DNA of 13,093 bases from UBA2428 sp002343545 (GCA_937952285.1 CALFZE010000046.1:1-13093); one strand, 5' to 3'. Counted from the stretch's first letter, positions 5,401 to 12,271 are shown. The notes: a model not told the origin generated them from the letters alone. Program-made: numbers and translations.

Positions 5401-7761
5401 ATGAGGGCTGTGACGAGTTGTGTTCGATCGCTTTGGCTTGGACTTTCTTTCACGTTGAACGCCTGTGGCGTGCTCCTCTATTCCGATCCTAAGTCCGAAG
5501 CCGGCGCGGCATCGGACCCGTCACCTTCGGTGTCTCCGTCGCCCTCGCCATCACCCTCGGAGAGAGTCGTCAGCCACGACGTGCCTTGGGTCACCGATGG
5601 CACCGTTTACGCCTCGGTCGTCGATACGGCGAACGACGTGACCTACGTCGGGGGTTCCTTCAAGCGGATAGGGCCTTACTCCGGAGGCGGACTTCTTTTC
5701 GACGCCGATTCCCAGGCTTCGGGGTTGAGCACGCTTCGGCGAGGCATCGGGCTGGCAAGCAGCCCGAAGGTCCACGGTATCGTTTACGCGGCGATCCCGG
5801 ACGCGAACGGCGGCTTTTATATCGGAGGAAACTTTTCGAAAGTCGGTAGTACCGCCCGAAACAACGTCGCCCGCATTCGGTCGGATGGGACCCTGGACAA
5901 GGACTTCGAACTGGACGCCAATGGAATCGTCACGAGCTTGCTCTTGTCGGGGTCGACCCTTTACGTCGGCGGGAGCTTTACGACGATTTCGGGACAAAGC
6001 CGAAACCGCGTCGCCGCCTTCGATACGTCGACGGGAAGTTTGACGGCCTTCGACGCCGACGCCGACGGTGCCGTTCAGGCGATGGCCCTCTCCGGAAACA
6101 CTCTCTACCTGGGCGGGCTGTTTGGTTCTCTCGGCGGCCAGGCGCGAAGTCTCATCGGTGCGGTCGATGCGACGACCGGGCTCGTCACGAGTTTTGCTCC
6201 GAGCGTCTCCGTGTCGTCCGGAACCCCTTATGTGACCTCACTGTTGATTTCCGGCACGACGCTCTACGTGGCGGGCCTTTTCGATACCATCGGCGGCCAA
6301 TCGCGGAACCACTTGGCGGCGCTCAATTTGGGTACGGGGTTGGTGACGAGTTTTGACCCCTCCCCGAGCTTCGCGGTTTTCAATCTTCTTCTGGAGGGCA
6401 ACACCCTTTACGTGGCCGGTCTCTTTACCAGCATCGGCGGACAGAACCGCCGTGGACTCGCCGCCGTCAACGCCGCCGACGGCAGCGTGGGGAGCTTCGA
6501 TGCGAACGTGACGTATTCGGCGGGAGTATCCGTGTCGGTGTCCGGTCTCGCGTTGCGCGGGACGACGTTGTTCATTGGCGGAACCTTCGACGGCGTCGGC
6601 GGGCAAACGCGTAACAACCTGGCCGCGGTCGATGCCTCGGACGGCTCGCTGAAAAATTTCGATCCTTCGGTGAACGCGAGCGTCTCCGTCCTGCGTCTTT
6701 CCGGCGACACCTTGTACGCGGGCGGGGATTTCTCTTCGATCGCGTTCAAATCGGCCCGGGGAGTCGCCGCCTTCAACAACTCGGACTCGAGCGTTCGTGA
6801 TTTCGACGGGGGCATCGCCGCGAGCGGATTCTTCTCCACCGCCGCCGTCCACTCGATGGTGCTTTCGGGAACGACCCTTTACGTCGGCGGAACTTTTTCG
6901 ACGGCCGGGGGCCAGAGTCGCGGCAATCTCGCCGCGCTCAACACCGCGGACGGGACCGCCACGAGTTTCAACCCGAACGCGGCTCATTCGGGCGGCTTTG
7001 GCGTCTCGGCCGAGGTCCGCTCGCTCGTCCTTTCCGGAACCACGCTCTACGTCGGCGGAAAATTCACGAGCATCGGCGGGCAAAACCGGAACTGCGTCGC
7101 GGCGCTGAGCACCGTCGACGGGACGGCCTCGGCGTTCAATCCGAACGCCAGCGGAGGCGGCACGATGTTCGCCCCCTATACGACGGTTTACGCTCTCGCT
7201 CTGTCGGGAACGACCCTCTACGCCGGGGGGGATTTTACGACGATCGGCGGCCAGTCGCGAAACCGCCTCGCGGCTTTGGATACGGCGACCTCGAACGCGA
7301 CTTCCTTCAATCCTAATTCGTCGGCTTCCGTTCGGAGCCTTTGGCTCGAAGGGAACACGCTTTATGCGGGTGGCGGTTTCAACTCCATCGGGGGGCAGAC
7401 GCGCGACTACTTCGCGGCCCTCGATACCGCCGACGGCACGGCCACGAGTTTAGACCTCGGTCTCGATAACGTCGTGAACGCCATTCACGTCTCGGGTACG
7501 ACCGTTTACCTGGGAGGAGGCTTCGCCGCGATCGACGGGCAAGCACGCGCGGGGCTGGCCGCGTTCGATTCGTCGACCGGGGCCCTTTCCTCCCTGGATA
7601 TCTCCGTGGGAGGGATCGTCTTCACTTTGGCGAAGTCCGTCGAGAAGGTCCGGATCGGGGGCGCCTTCCAGTCGATCGACGGCGCGGCGCTACGCAACGT
7701 CGCTTCGATCGATACCTCAAACGACACCGTCGACGGGATGGACGGCGTCGTCTCGGAGTAA
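5401..7761 (+). CDS. Lipoprotein with 14 beta-propeller-type repeats (two 7-blade propellers predicted)
   Basis: This 786-residue protein has a signal peptide, an acceptable lipobox (L-N-A-C, lipidated C22) and a proline-serine linker of alternating SP units (about 39-53). The rest is a tandem repeat with consensus L-Y-V-G-G-x-F-x-x-I-G-G-Q-x-R-N-x-L-A-A-x-D, followed by a variable G-x-x-x-S-F-x-P segment. The Y-V-G-G-x-F cores begin at residues 82, 140, 188, 236, 289, 337, 391, 439, 494, 550, 607, 655, 703 and 751, which is fourteen units. The basic period is 48 residues, and inserts of 5-10 residues all fall after the S-F-x-P turn. This repeat type resembles the delta-60/DUF5122 propeller repeats of bacterial surface proteins. 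Fourteen units fit two seven-bladed propellers, which is inference. No enzyme motif is seen. It is probably anchored in the outer membrane as a binding or structural protein. It is divergent from the other lipoprotein and converges on the acyl-CoA dehydrogenase gene with 14 nt between stops. Confidence 0.9.
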   Translation: MRAVTSCVRSLWLGLSFTLNACGVLLYSDPKSEAGAASDPSPSVSPSPSPSPSERVVSHDVPWVTDGTVYASVVDTANDVTYVGGSFKRIGPYSGGGLLFDADSQASGLSTLRRGIGLASSPKVHGIVYAAIPDANGGFYIGGNFSKVGSTARNNVARIRSDGTLDKDFELDANGIVTSLLLSGSTLYVGGSFTTISGQSRNRVAAFDTSTGSLTAFDADADGAVQAMALSGNTLYLGGLFGSLGGQARSLIGAVDATTGLVTSFAPSVSVSSGTPYVTSLLISGTTLYVAGLFDTIGGQSRNHLAALNLGTGLVTSFDPSPSFAVFNLLLEGNTLYVAGLFTSIGGQNRRGLAAVNAADGSVGSFDANVTYSAGVSVSVSGLALRGTTLFIGGTFDGVGGQTRNNLAAVDASDGSLKNFDPSVNASVSVLRLSGDTLYAGGDFSSIAFKSARGVAAFNNSDSSVRDFDGGIAASGFFSTAAVHSMVLSGTTLYVGGTFSTAGGQSRGNLAALNTADGTATSFNPNAAHSGGFGVSAEVRSLVLSGTTLYVGGKFTSIGGQNRNCVAALSTVDGTASAFNPNASGGGTMFAPYTTVYALALSGTTLYAGGDFTTIGGQSRNRLAALDTATSNATSFNPNSSASVRSLWLEGNTLYAGGGFNSIGGQTRDYFAALDTADGTATSLDLGLDNVVNAIHVSGTTVYLGGGFAAIDGQARAGLAAFDSSTGALSSLDISVGGIVFTLAKSVEKVRIGGAFQSIDGAALRNVASIDTSNDTVDGMDGVVSE
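5644..7710 (+). repeat. Fourteen imperfect ~144-nt coding repeats (blade units)
   Basis: The internal repeats of the propeller lipoprotein have a base period of 48 codons; intervals between successive cores are 58, 48, 48, 53, 48, 54, 48, 55, 56, 57, 48, 48, 48 and 48 minus the one shared boundary (13 intervals between 14 cores: 58, 48, 48, 53, 48, 54, 48, 55, 56, 57, 48, 48, 48). Units are diverged in DNA sequence (many synonymous differences), so the array is old rather than freshly expanded. The most similar-looking neighbours are units around residues 490-620. Confidence 0.85.
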
Positions 7762-7775
7762 GCGAGGTCAAACGT

Positions 7776-9524
7776 CTAGAGAATGTCCCAGGTGTAGCCT
7801 TCGTTCGCGACGGCGTGGTCCGAGAGGGCCTTGATGTCCTCGTCGTCGTTGTCGTCGATCTTGCGGTAGTTGCGGGCGATGCGGCCGCTGACCTGACCGG
7901 CGAAGACTTTGAGGATTCGGAGCTCCTCTTTGCAGGCCTCCGTGCCCTTTTCCTCGAGCGACTTGCTCACCCGGCTGATCACGGCCACGAAGACGAACAT
8001 GTCGATCATGATCGAAGCGAGGCGCTTCGTCGCGAACTGCTTGTTGACGATGTTTTTGCCGTGCTTCGTGAGCAGGCGGTACACGGCCGAGGTCAGTTCG
8101 CGCGAGTGCTCCTCGAACTGGTAGCCGTACTGAAGGATCTCGGGGTGCACCTTCGTGAGCTTGTGCGCGCCCGCGACGGCTTCACCGCGGAAACGCTTGC
8201 GCGCGTAGCTCATGAAACTGCCGAAGCCCTTGATCGGATCCACGAGCACGTTGCCGAGCTGACTTTGGAATTCCTTGAGCTCGTGGCCGACGTCGTTGAT
8301 CGACGTGAGCGCGATGAAGAGGTGCAGAATGTCGTTCGTGCCTTCGAAGATACGGTTCACGCGGGAGTCGCGCATGATGCGCTCGTACGGAAACTCGCGC
8401 ATGAAGCCGTTGCCGCCCGCGATCTGGAGGCCTTCGTCGACCGTGCGCCAGAGCGCTTCGGACGCGAACACCTTCGAGATCGCGGCTTCGACGGCGTAGT
8501 CTTCGTAACCTTCCTCGATGAGGCCGCCGACGAGCTGGACGACGGATTCCGTCGCGTAGCACTCGACGATCATGTGGCCGAGCTTCTGCTTGATGAGTCC
8601 GAATTCCGAGATGCTCTGGCCGAACTGCTTGCGGTCGCGCGCCTGCTTGGAGGCCGCGGCGATGACGTGCTTCATGGAGCCCACGCAGCCGCCGCCGAGT
8701 CCCGTGCGGCCGTGGTTGAGGATCTTCATCGCGACCTTGAAGCCCTTGCCGACTTCGCCCAGGACGTTGGCCGCGGGAACGCGCACGTTGTCGAGCACGA
8801 CGGTCGTCGTGGAGCTCGCGCGCAGGCCCATCTTGTCTTCGTGCGGGCCCGTCGTGACGCCCGCCATGTCGCGCGTCACGATGAAAGCCGTCATCTTGCC
8901 CTCGGGCGTGTCGGTCTTGGCGAAGACCGTGAAGAAATCGGCGATGCCGCCGTTCGTGATCCAGATCTTCTCGCCGGTGAGGATCCAGTCATCGCCGTCC
9001 CGGACGGCGTGGGTCTTCACCGAAGCGGCGTCCGAGCCGGCGCCGGCTTCCGTCAGGCAGAACGCGGCGATGAGCTCGCCGCTCGCGAGTTTGGGCAGGT
9101 ACTTGGCTTTCTGCTCCTCGGTTCCCATGAGGATGAGGCCCTTCATGCCGATCGAGCTGTGGGCGCCGGCCGTGAGGGCCACGGAGCCGTCGTGCCGGGA
9201 GAGCTCCTGGAGCGTGCGGGAGTAGGCCATCGGCCCGAAGCCGAGGCCGCCGAACTCTTCGGGGATGATGATCGAGAAAAGGCCGATGGCTTTCATCTCT
9301 TCGACGATCTCGGCGGGCATTTCGCCGGCGGTGTCCCATTTGCGGAACTCGGCCTCGCGCGGCGCGAGAAACTTGTTCACCGTATCGGCGACCGAGCGAA
9401 CCATCTCGGCTTGGGCGTCGGGAATCTTGGGGAAGGGGAACACGATGTCCTCTTCGACCGATCCCAAACAGAGGGAGCGCATGAAACTACGGGTGTAATC
9501 TTTCTTGCCGTTCTCGGATGCCAT
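7776..9524 (-). CDS. Acyl-CoA dehydrogenase, very-long-chain (VLCAD/ACAD9) type
   Basis: This 582-residue flavoenzyme should catalyse the first, FAD-dependent alpha,beta-dehydrogenation of acyl-CoA in fatty-acid beta-oxidation, passing electrons to ETF. Both family signatures are present: F-C-L-T-E-A-G-A-G-S-D (155-165) and the helix A-G-G-N-G-F-M-R-E-F-P-Y-E-R (369-382). The catalytic base is E394 in R-I-F-E-G-T-N-D-I. An N-terminal F-M-R-S-L-C-L-G block ending in F-P-F-P (14-32), plus a C-terminal extension of about 175 residues after the core, are hallmarks of the VLCAD/ACAD9 branch rather than the ~380-residue short-chain enzymes. Substrate chain length is inferred from the branch. No other beta-oxidation gene is nearby. 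The start at 9524 is supported by TGCTACACT (extended -10) ending 6 nt before the ATG; an in-frame ATG at 9482 is the alternative. The divergent neighbour starts only 22 nt away. Confidence 0.95.
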   Translation of the reverse strand: MASENGKKDYTRSFMRSLCLGSVEEDIVFPFPKIPDAQAEMVRSVADTVNKFLAPREAEFRKWDTAGEMPAEIVEEMKAIGLFSIIIPEEFGGLGFGPMAYSRTLQELSRHDGSVALTAGAHSSIGMKGLILMGTEEQKAKYLPKLASGELIAAFCLTEAGAGSDAASVKTHAVRDGDDWILTGEKIWITNGGIADFFTVFAKTDTPEGKMTAFIVTRDMAGVTTGPHEDKMGLRASSTTTVVLDNVRVPAANVLGEVGKGFKVAMKILNHGRTGLGGGCVGSMKHVIAAASKQARDRKQFGQSISEFGLIKQKLGHMIVECYATESVVQLVGGLIEEGYEDYAVEAAISKVFASEALWRTVDEGLQIAGGNGFMREFPYERIMRDSRVNRIFEGTNDILHLFIALTSINDVGHELKEFQSQLGNVLVDPIKGFGSFMSYARKRFRGEAVAGAHKLTKVHPEILQYGYQFEEHSRELTSAVYRLLTKHGKNIVNKQFATKRLASIMIDMFVFVAVISRVSKSLEEKGTEACKEELRILKVFAGQVSGRIARNYRKIDDNDDEDIKALSDHAVANEGYTWDIL

Positions 9525-9530
9525 CGGATC

Positions 9531-9540
9531 AGTGTAGCAT
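9531..9540. promoter_or_regulatory. Overlapping back-to-back -10 elements between divergent genes
   Basis: On the minus strand TGC-TACACT (hexamer 9531-9536) ends 6 nt before the ATG at 9524. On the plus strand TAGCAT (9535-9540) ends 6 nt before the ATG at 9547. The two hexamers share the bases TA at 9535-9536. The minus-strand one has the TGn of an extended -10. No good -35 is seen for either at 17-18 nt. If both are used, the two promoters cannot be occupied at once. Confidence 0.4.
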
Positions 9541-9546
9541 CGAAGA

Positions 9547-10428
9547 ATGAATTCCTGGCTTTGGCTCGCCGTAGAAATCGTGACTCCGTTTTTGGTTTCG
9601 GCGTCGCTCGCGTCTCAGCCCCCTCAGCCGGGCGCAACCGCGTCTCAGCCGACGGCACTGCGCGCCGACGCGGGCGATCGTGCGGCCGCGCTCGCGAACG
9701 TGAACGAAGCTCGCTTTTCGGCGTTGCTCGCGAGTGCCGGTTGGGCCGAGTACGCGCGCTGCTTGGCCGATTTCGGCCGGGCTTTTCCGGCGGCGGTCGT
9801 GCCGCTCGAGCGTCTGCGCGGCTCGCGTTTGAATGTCGCCGAGCTCGAAGGACTCGTGGGGCGCGCCCTCGGACCGTGTCGCGCGGCCGCGAAAGCGGAT
9901 TCGGTCGAAGGCCGACGCGACGCGCTCCGCACGGCCTCCCGGGTCGCGAACGCCGAGCTGCGCGAATGGGCGCTCGGGCTCGAGAAGCGCGGCGTCGGGA
10001 TCTGGGGCGGCGAAGCGACCTGGATCCGCGGCCTTCCCGCCGATGCGCGGCAGGAATTGAGCCCCCTCGACGAGCTCTTTGGCCAGACGGCGGCGGGCCA
10101 GAAGCTGCGCCTGGATCTGCGGATTGGCGCCACGGGCACGATGCCGGACTACGAGCTCGACCTTAAAAAACGTCAGCTGCGCTTTCCGGCGTCGGACTAT
10201 CGTTTCGAGGCGGTCGAGAAAAACGGCGAGCTGCGGCTGCGGGGCCGCCGCCTTTCGTCGGGCGAGCCGGTCGGCTCGGATGCGACCTTCCGGAGCGCCG
10301 ACTTCGTGGGCGGCTTCTTTCGCGACGACAAACTCGCGGCGCCCTTCGGTCCTTACCCCGCGGCCCGGCAGCTTTGGCGCGACGAGGGAGGCCATTCCCA
10401 CTTCAAAGGGGACGGCCACAAGCACTGA
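9547..10428 (+). CDS. Exported protein of unknown function with His-rich C-terminus
   Basis: I do not recognise this 293-residue protein. Residues 4-23 form a hydrophobic segment ending in small residues (S-A-S-L-A-S), which looks like a signal peptide although it lacks the usual N-terminal Lys/Arg. A Pro/Gln/Ala-rich linker follows (24-38). Residues 43-160 are mostly helical in composition, with two cysteines (C72, C111) that could form a disulphide in the periplasm. Residues 185-260 are rich in alternating charged and hydrophobic residues typical of beta strands. The last 11 residues contain four His (283, 285, 291, 293), a possible metal-binding tail. The opposite strand is also open over this length, but its translation is Arg-rich and featureless, whereas this one has a leader and balanced composition. 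TAGCAT lies 6 nt before the ATG. The gene converges on the transposase-like gene. Confidence 0.75.
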   Translation: MNSWLWLAVEIVTPFLVSASLASQPPQPGATASQPTALRADAGDRAAALANVNEARFSALLASAGWAEYARCLADFGRAFPAAVVPLERLRGSRLNVAELEGLVGRALGPCRAAAKADSVEGRRDALRTASRVANAELREWALGLEKRGVGIWGGEATWIRGLPADARQELSPLDELFGQTAAGQKLRLDLRIGATGTMPDYELDLKKRQLRFPASDYRFEAVEKNGELRLRGRRLSSGEPVGSDATFRSADFVGGFFRDDKLAAPFGPYPAARQLWRDEGGHSHFKGDGHKH

Positions 10429-10515
10429 ATCCATGGCCTTGCTTCGATGCGGTGCGTGGCGCCCGCTTGGCTCGAAGCTCCGCTTTCTGGGTCGGGTTTT
10501 GCCTCTTTTTCTCGC
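10429..10515. other. Convergent intergenic spacer with weak terminator-like features
   Basis: The spacer between the convergent stops holds a 7-nt inverted pair GCTTCGA (10441-10447) / TCGAAGC (10472-10478) with a 24-nt loop, followed after about 19 nt by T-rich tracts (10497-10510). The stem is too far from the T-run for a classic rho-independent terminator, but this is the only place where transcription of the 9547 gene could be stopped. Confidence is low. Confidence 0.25.
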
Positions 10516-11106
10516 TCAAGCGGGAAGGGGCGGCGCGCCACCGGCGAAGCAAGCGACGCCCATGCGCTCGAGCTCTTTGATCATCTCGCGCGAGTGGGCT
10601 CGGGAGAGGCCGAGTCGGCCGTGCGCGTTGACGAGGGCGTAGCGGCGAACGTTCGCGAAGTCGCGACCCCAGCTCACAAGCCGCGACCAGGGACGGGCGT
10701 CCCAGAAGCGTTGACCGTCTTTGAGGACGCGCGTTCCCTTCTTCGCGCCGAGCGCGATTCGCGCGATTCGCCCGGAAACCGCGCGCAGAAAACTTCTCAG
10801 CGCTTCGGCACGTCGAAACTGGACGAGCAAATGCAAGTGGTTCCCGGAATTCGCCCCGTCATGGAGCTTTCCGCCCTGGCGCCCGACCTCTTCCTTCAAA
10901 ATCCGATCGATCGCGCGTCCGTGCAGAAAGAGCGAACGCTCGCCCCGCGCCAGGCTCGACTTCAAGACGACGTGCACCGGAAGCTTCGGGGAGAAGGGCC
11001 TTGCCTCCGTCGGATTGGAACGACGGGTCTTCTCCCCGCCGAATCCCGCGCATAAACGACGTTTGAAATCCGCCAAGGCATCGAGCTGCGGGTTCCGCTT
11101 GGCCAT
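10516..11106 (-). CDS. HUH (Y1) transposase-like protein, RAYT-type
   Basis: This 196-residue protein is of the Y1_Tnp/REP-associated tyrosine transposase kind. Such enzymes cut and rejoin single-stranded DNA at hairpins using one tyrosine and a His-hydrophobic-His metal site. Visible are the N-terminal strand P-V-H-V-V-L-K-S-S (43-51), the HUH motif H90-L-H92 in G-N-H-L-H-L-L-V-Q, the F-W-D-A-R-P-W block (134-140), and the candidate nucleophile Y156 in R-R-Y-A-L-V-N-A. Length is normal and no frameshift is seen. No flanking long inverted repeats or target duplications are evident, so it is a solitary, possibly domesticated gene rather than a complete insertion sequence. A GTAG-hairpin and GC-rich palindromic repeats lie just upstream (11207-11290), which fits a REP/RAYT pairing. 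Upstream, TTGACG-17-TAGGTC ends 6 nt before the ATG. Confidence 0.85.
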   Translation of the reverse strand: MAKRNPQLDALADFKRRLCAGFGGEKTRRSNPTEARPFSPKLPVHVVLKSSLARGERSLFLHGRAIDRILKEEVGRQGGKLHDGANSGNHLHLLVQFRRAEALRSFLRAVSGRIARIALGAKKGTRVLKDGQRFWDARPWSRLVSWGRDFANVRRYALVNAHGRLGLSRAHSREMIKELERMGVACFAGGAPPLPA

Positions 11107-11112
11107 GGTTCG

Positions 11113-11141
11113 GACCTAGTAAGCGATGTTATAAGCGTCAA
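11113..11141 (-). promoter_or_regulatory. Candidate promoter of the transposase-like gene
   Basis: On the minus strand TTGACG (11136-11141, 5/6 to consensus) is 17 nt from TAGGTC (11113-11118), which ends 6 nt before the ATG at 11106. The -10 is poor, but position and spacing agree with the other leaderless-type starts. An alternative -10, TATAAC (11128-11133, 5/6), would give a leader of about 14 nt. Confidence 0.4.
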
Positions 11142-11206
11142 CGAAGAAGAAGATCGACGGCGATAAAGGCTAAAGAAATCTTAGGGGCCCGAGCGGCTTC
11201 CCGGGC

Positions 11207-11236
11207 GTAGCCCAAGGCTGATGAGGGCAAGCCTGG
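11207..11236 (+). repeat. REP-like element: GTAG followed by a bulged hairpin
   Basis: GTAG (11207-11210) stands directly before an imperfect palindrome: 11212-11219 (CCAAGGCT) pairs with 11230-11236 (AGCCTGG), leaving one unpaired A and a 10-nt loop. A GTAG or GGAG tetranucleotide at the foot of a bulged GC-rich stem is the classic layout of REP sequences recognised by RAYT proteins. A RAYT-like gene lies 100 nt away. Only one copy is visible here, so repetition in the genome is untested. Confidence 0.4.
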
Positions 11237-11290
11237 CCGGCCGCGCCTCAGCCGGCCGCACCTCAGCCGGCCGCACCTTGGCCGGTTCGA
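11232..11290 (+). repeat. Four tandem copies of a 15-bp GC-rich palindromic unit
   Basis: Units are 11232-11245 (14 nt, variant), 11246-11260 and 11261-11275 (identical, CCTCAGCCGGCCGCA), and 11276-11290 (diverged, CCTTGGCCGGTTCGA). Each core contains GCCGGC, which is self-complementary, so neighbouring units can pair into 6-bp stems with 9-nt loops. The array starts 9 nt beyond the methyltransferase stop and may serve as a transcript 3' end or be part of a REP cluster. A 14/15 match to the unit lies at 9622-9636. Confidence 0.8.
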
Positions 11291-11299
11291 AAGGATCGC

Positions 11300-12148
11300 T
11301 CAGAGCGCGACGGCGCGGGCTTGGACGAAGGAATAGAAAAGCACGGCGTCCGGATCCTTCATGGCGGCCGTCCATTCGGCTTCGAGCTCGGTGAGAAGCT
11401 TGTCGTCGACTCGCTTGGCTTTTTTGAGTTCCCCCGCTCCGCTTAAGAGCAGCTCGTAGAAAGCCTTCAGGTGTTCCTCGCGCGCCTTCGGCATGCGTTT
11501 GTCCAGCAGCAGGTTCCGTACCCGCGTCTCGATGTTCTGAAAACCCGCGGCCGTCAGGTGGTTCGACAGCTTGGCGCCGCAGAAGGGATCGCCGCCCATG
11601 TTCCATTGGTGGTCGTTGAAGGCGAACCAGTATTGGAGCGTGGCCGGCGCGTAGGGGTGCAGGAAGAACGACGAGTTCAGGACCTCGGTGCAATGCAGGA
11701 CGGCGCCGGGCCGCAAGACGCGCAGGACGTCCTTCAGAAGGTCGACGGGCTGGGGCACGTGCTCGAGCACCCAGCAGATGAAGGCGCCGTCGAAGCTCGA
11801 CTCCCCGAAGGGCATCTGCTCGCCGCGCGCCTCGACGAGCTTCACGCGCCCCTGCTTGATTTGCGGGGCGAGGTAGCGTTTGGCCCGGGCGAGCTGTTTG
11901 GGCTGGCGATCGACCGAAGTCACGTGGATATCGGGGAAGCGGCGGAGCAGGATCTCGGTTTGCGCGCCGACGCCCGAGCCGGGTTCGAGGATGCGTTTGG
12001 CGCTCGCGGGCCAGTCGATCCCCGCGAAGACGCTGCTCTCGAAAAAGCGGGCTTGGTGGATGAGCCGCTCCTGCTCGACGTCCGAATAGCCGTGCAGGTA
12101 GCCGTAGTGATCTTCTTTCGCGCGACGTTTCGTGGAAGCACTGCTCAT
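11300..12148 (-). CDS. Class I SAM-dependent methyltransferase
   Basis: This 282-residue cytoplasmic protein has a Methyltransf_11/25-type Rossmann core. Motif I is I-L-E-P-G-S-G-V-G-A-Q-T (53-64), the acidic end of strand 2 is V-D80, and the post-adenine region is E-Q-M-P-F (110-114). Motif IV is F-D-G-A-F-I-C-W-V-L-E-H-V (119-131) and L-R-P-G lies at 145-148. The N-terminal Y-L-H-G-Y-S-D-V-E-Q-E-R (17-28) is a lid block shared by a group of uncharacterised bacterial methyltransferases. The C-terminal third (about 160-282) is a helical substrate cap. The acceptor is unknown. I start it at 12148 rather than at the in-frame ATG at 12214, because the upstream 22 residues are Arg/Gly-rich and lack family character, and a TATACT hexamer (5/6) at 12159-12164 sits 10 nt before this ATG. 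It is divergent from lgt. Confidence 0.9.
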   Translation of the reverse strand: MSSASTKRRAKEDHYGYLHGYSDVEQERLIHQARFFESSVFAGIDWPASAKRILEPGSGVGAQTEILLRRFPDIHVTSVDRQPKQLARAKRYLAPQIKQGRVKLVEARGEQMPFGESSFDGAFICWVLEHVPQPVDLLKDVLRVLRPGAVLHCTEVLNSSFFLHPYAPATLQYWFAFNDHQWNMGGDPFCGAKLSNHLTAAGFQNIETRVRNLLLDKRMPKAREEHLKAFYELLLSGAGELKKAKRVDDKLLTELEAEWTAAMKDPDAVLFYSFVQARAVAL

Positions 12149-12158
12149 AGCGAGCGGG

Positions 12159-12164
12159 AGTATA
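12159..12164 (-). promoter_or_regulatory. Candidate -10 (TATACT) of the methyltransferase gene
   Basis: On the minus strand TATACT (5/6 to TATAAT) ends 10 nt before the chosen ATG at 12148. This predicts a leader of only about 3 nt. No SD and no clear -35 are seen. It lies downstream of the alternative start at 12214 and so argues against that start. Confidence 0.45.
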
Positions 12165-12241
12165 GCTCGTTGGCCGCCGCGAAGCCCCCGACTCTTTTGT
12201 CTGCCGCGCCGCATTTGCGCGGGAGATCGAAGTCCGCGTTT

Positions 12242-12271
12242 TTGGACGTTCCCCGCTCTCGCGGCTAATCT
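12242..12271 (+). promoter_or_regulatory. Candidate promoter of lgt
   Basis: TTGGAC (12242-12247) and TAATCT (12266-12271, 4/6) are 18 nt apart, and the -10 ends 9 nt before the ATG at 12281. A GGAG (12273-12276) lies 4 nt before the ATG and could be a Shine-Dalgarno, but only if transcription begins further upstream than this promoter predicts. Confidence 0.3.

Noticed and set aside
7815..10166. A 783-codon open frame on the plus strand across the acyl-CoA dehydrogenase gene
   Set aside because: It is antisense to a clear enzyme with all catalytic residues, its translation is low-complexity (D, E, R, H, V-rich) with no domain, and it runs through the neighbouring start region. GC-rich coding DNA commonly opens the opposite frame.
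9529..10434. A 301-codon minus-strand frame covering the 9547-10428 gene
   Set aside because: Very Arg-rich with no leader or motif, and it would overlap the dehydrogenase promoter; the plus-strand frame has a signal-peptide-like start and a -10 at the common position.
11232..11290. Tandem repeat as a CRISPR array
   Set aside because: Units are 15 bp and directly abutting, with no spacers and no cas genes.
11107..11299. Complete insertion sequence around the transposase-like gene
   Set aside because: No matching terminal inverted repeats or target-site duplication can be found on both sides; only upstream repeats exist.
11181..11693. A 170-codon minus-strand frame that includes the 15-bp repeats as pentapeptides
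   Set aside because: It overlaps the methyltransferase in another frame and has no support beyond the repeat itself; kept only as a possibility in the repeat finding.
12159..12164. Counting the methyltransferase start as an exact 6-nt leaderless case
   Set aside because: Careful recount shows 10 nt, not 6, between TATACT and the ATG, so it is listed only as near-leaderless.
12149..12214. Longer methyltransferase start at 12214
   Set aside because: The extra 22 residues are Arg/Gly-rich and not family-like, and the best -10 hexamer (TATACT, 12159-12164) lies inside that stretch.
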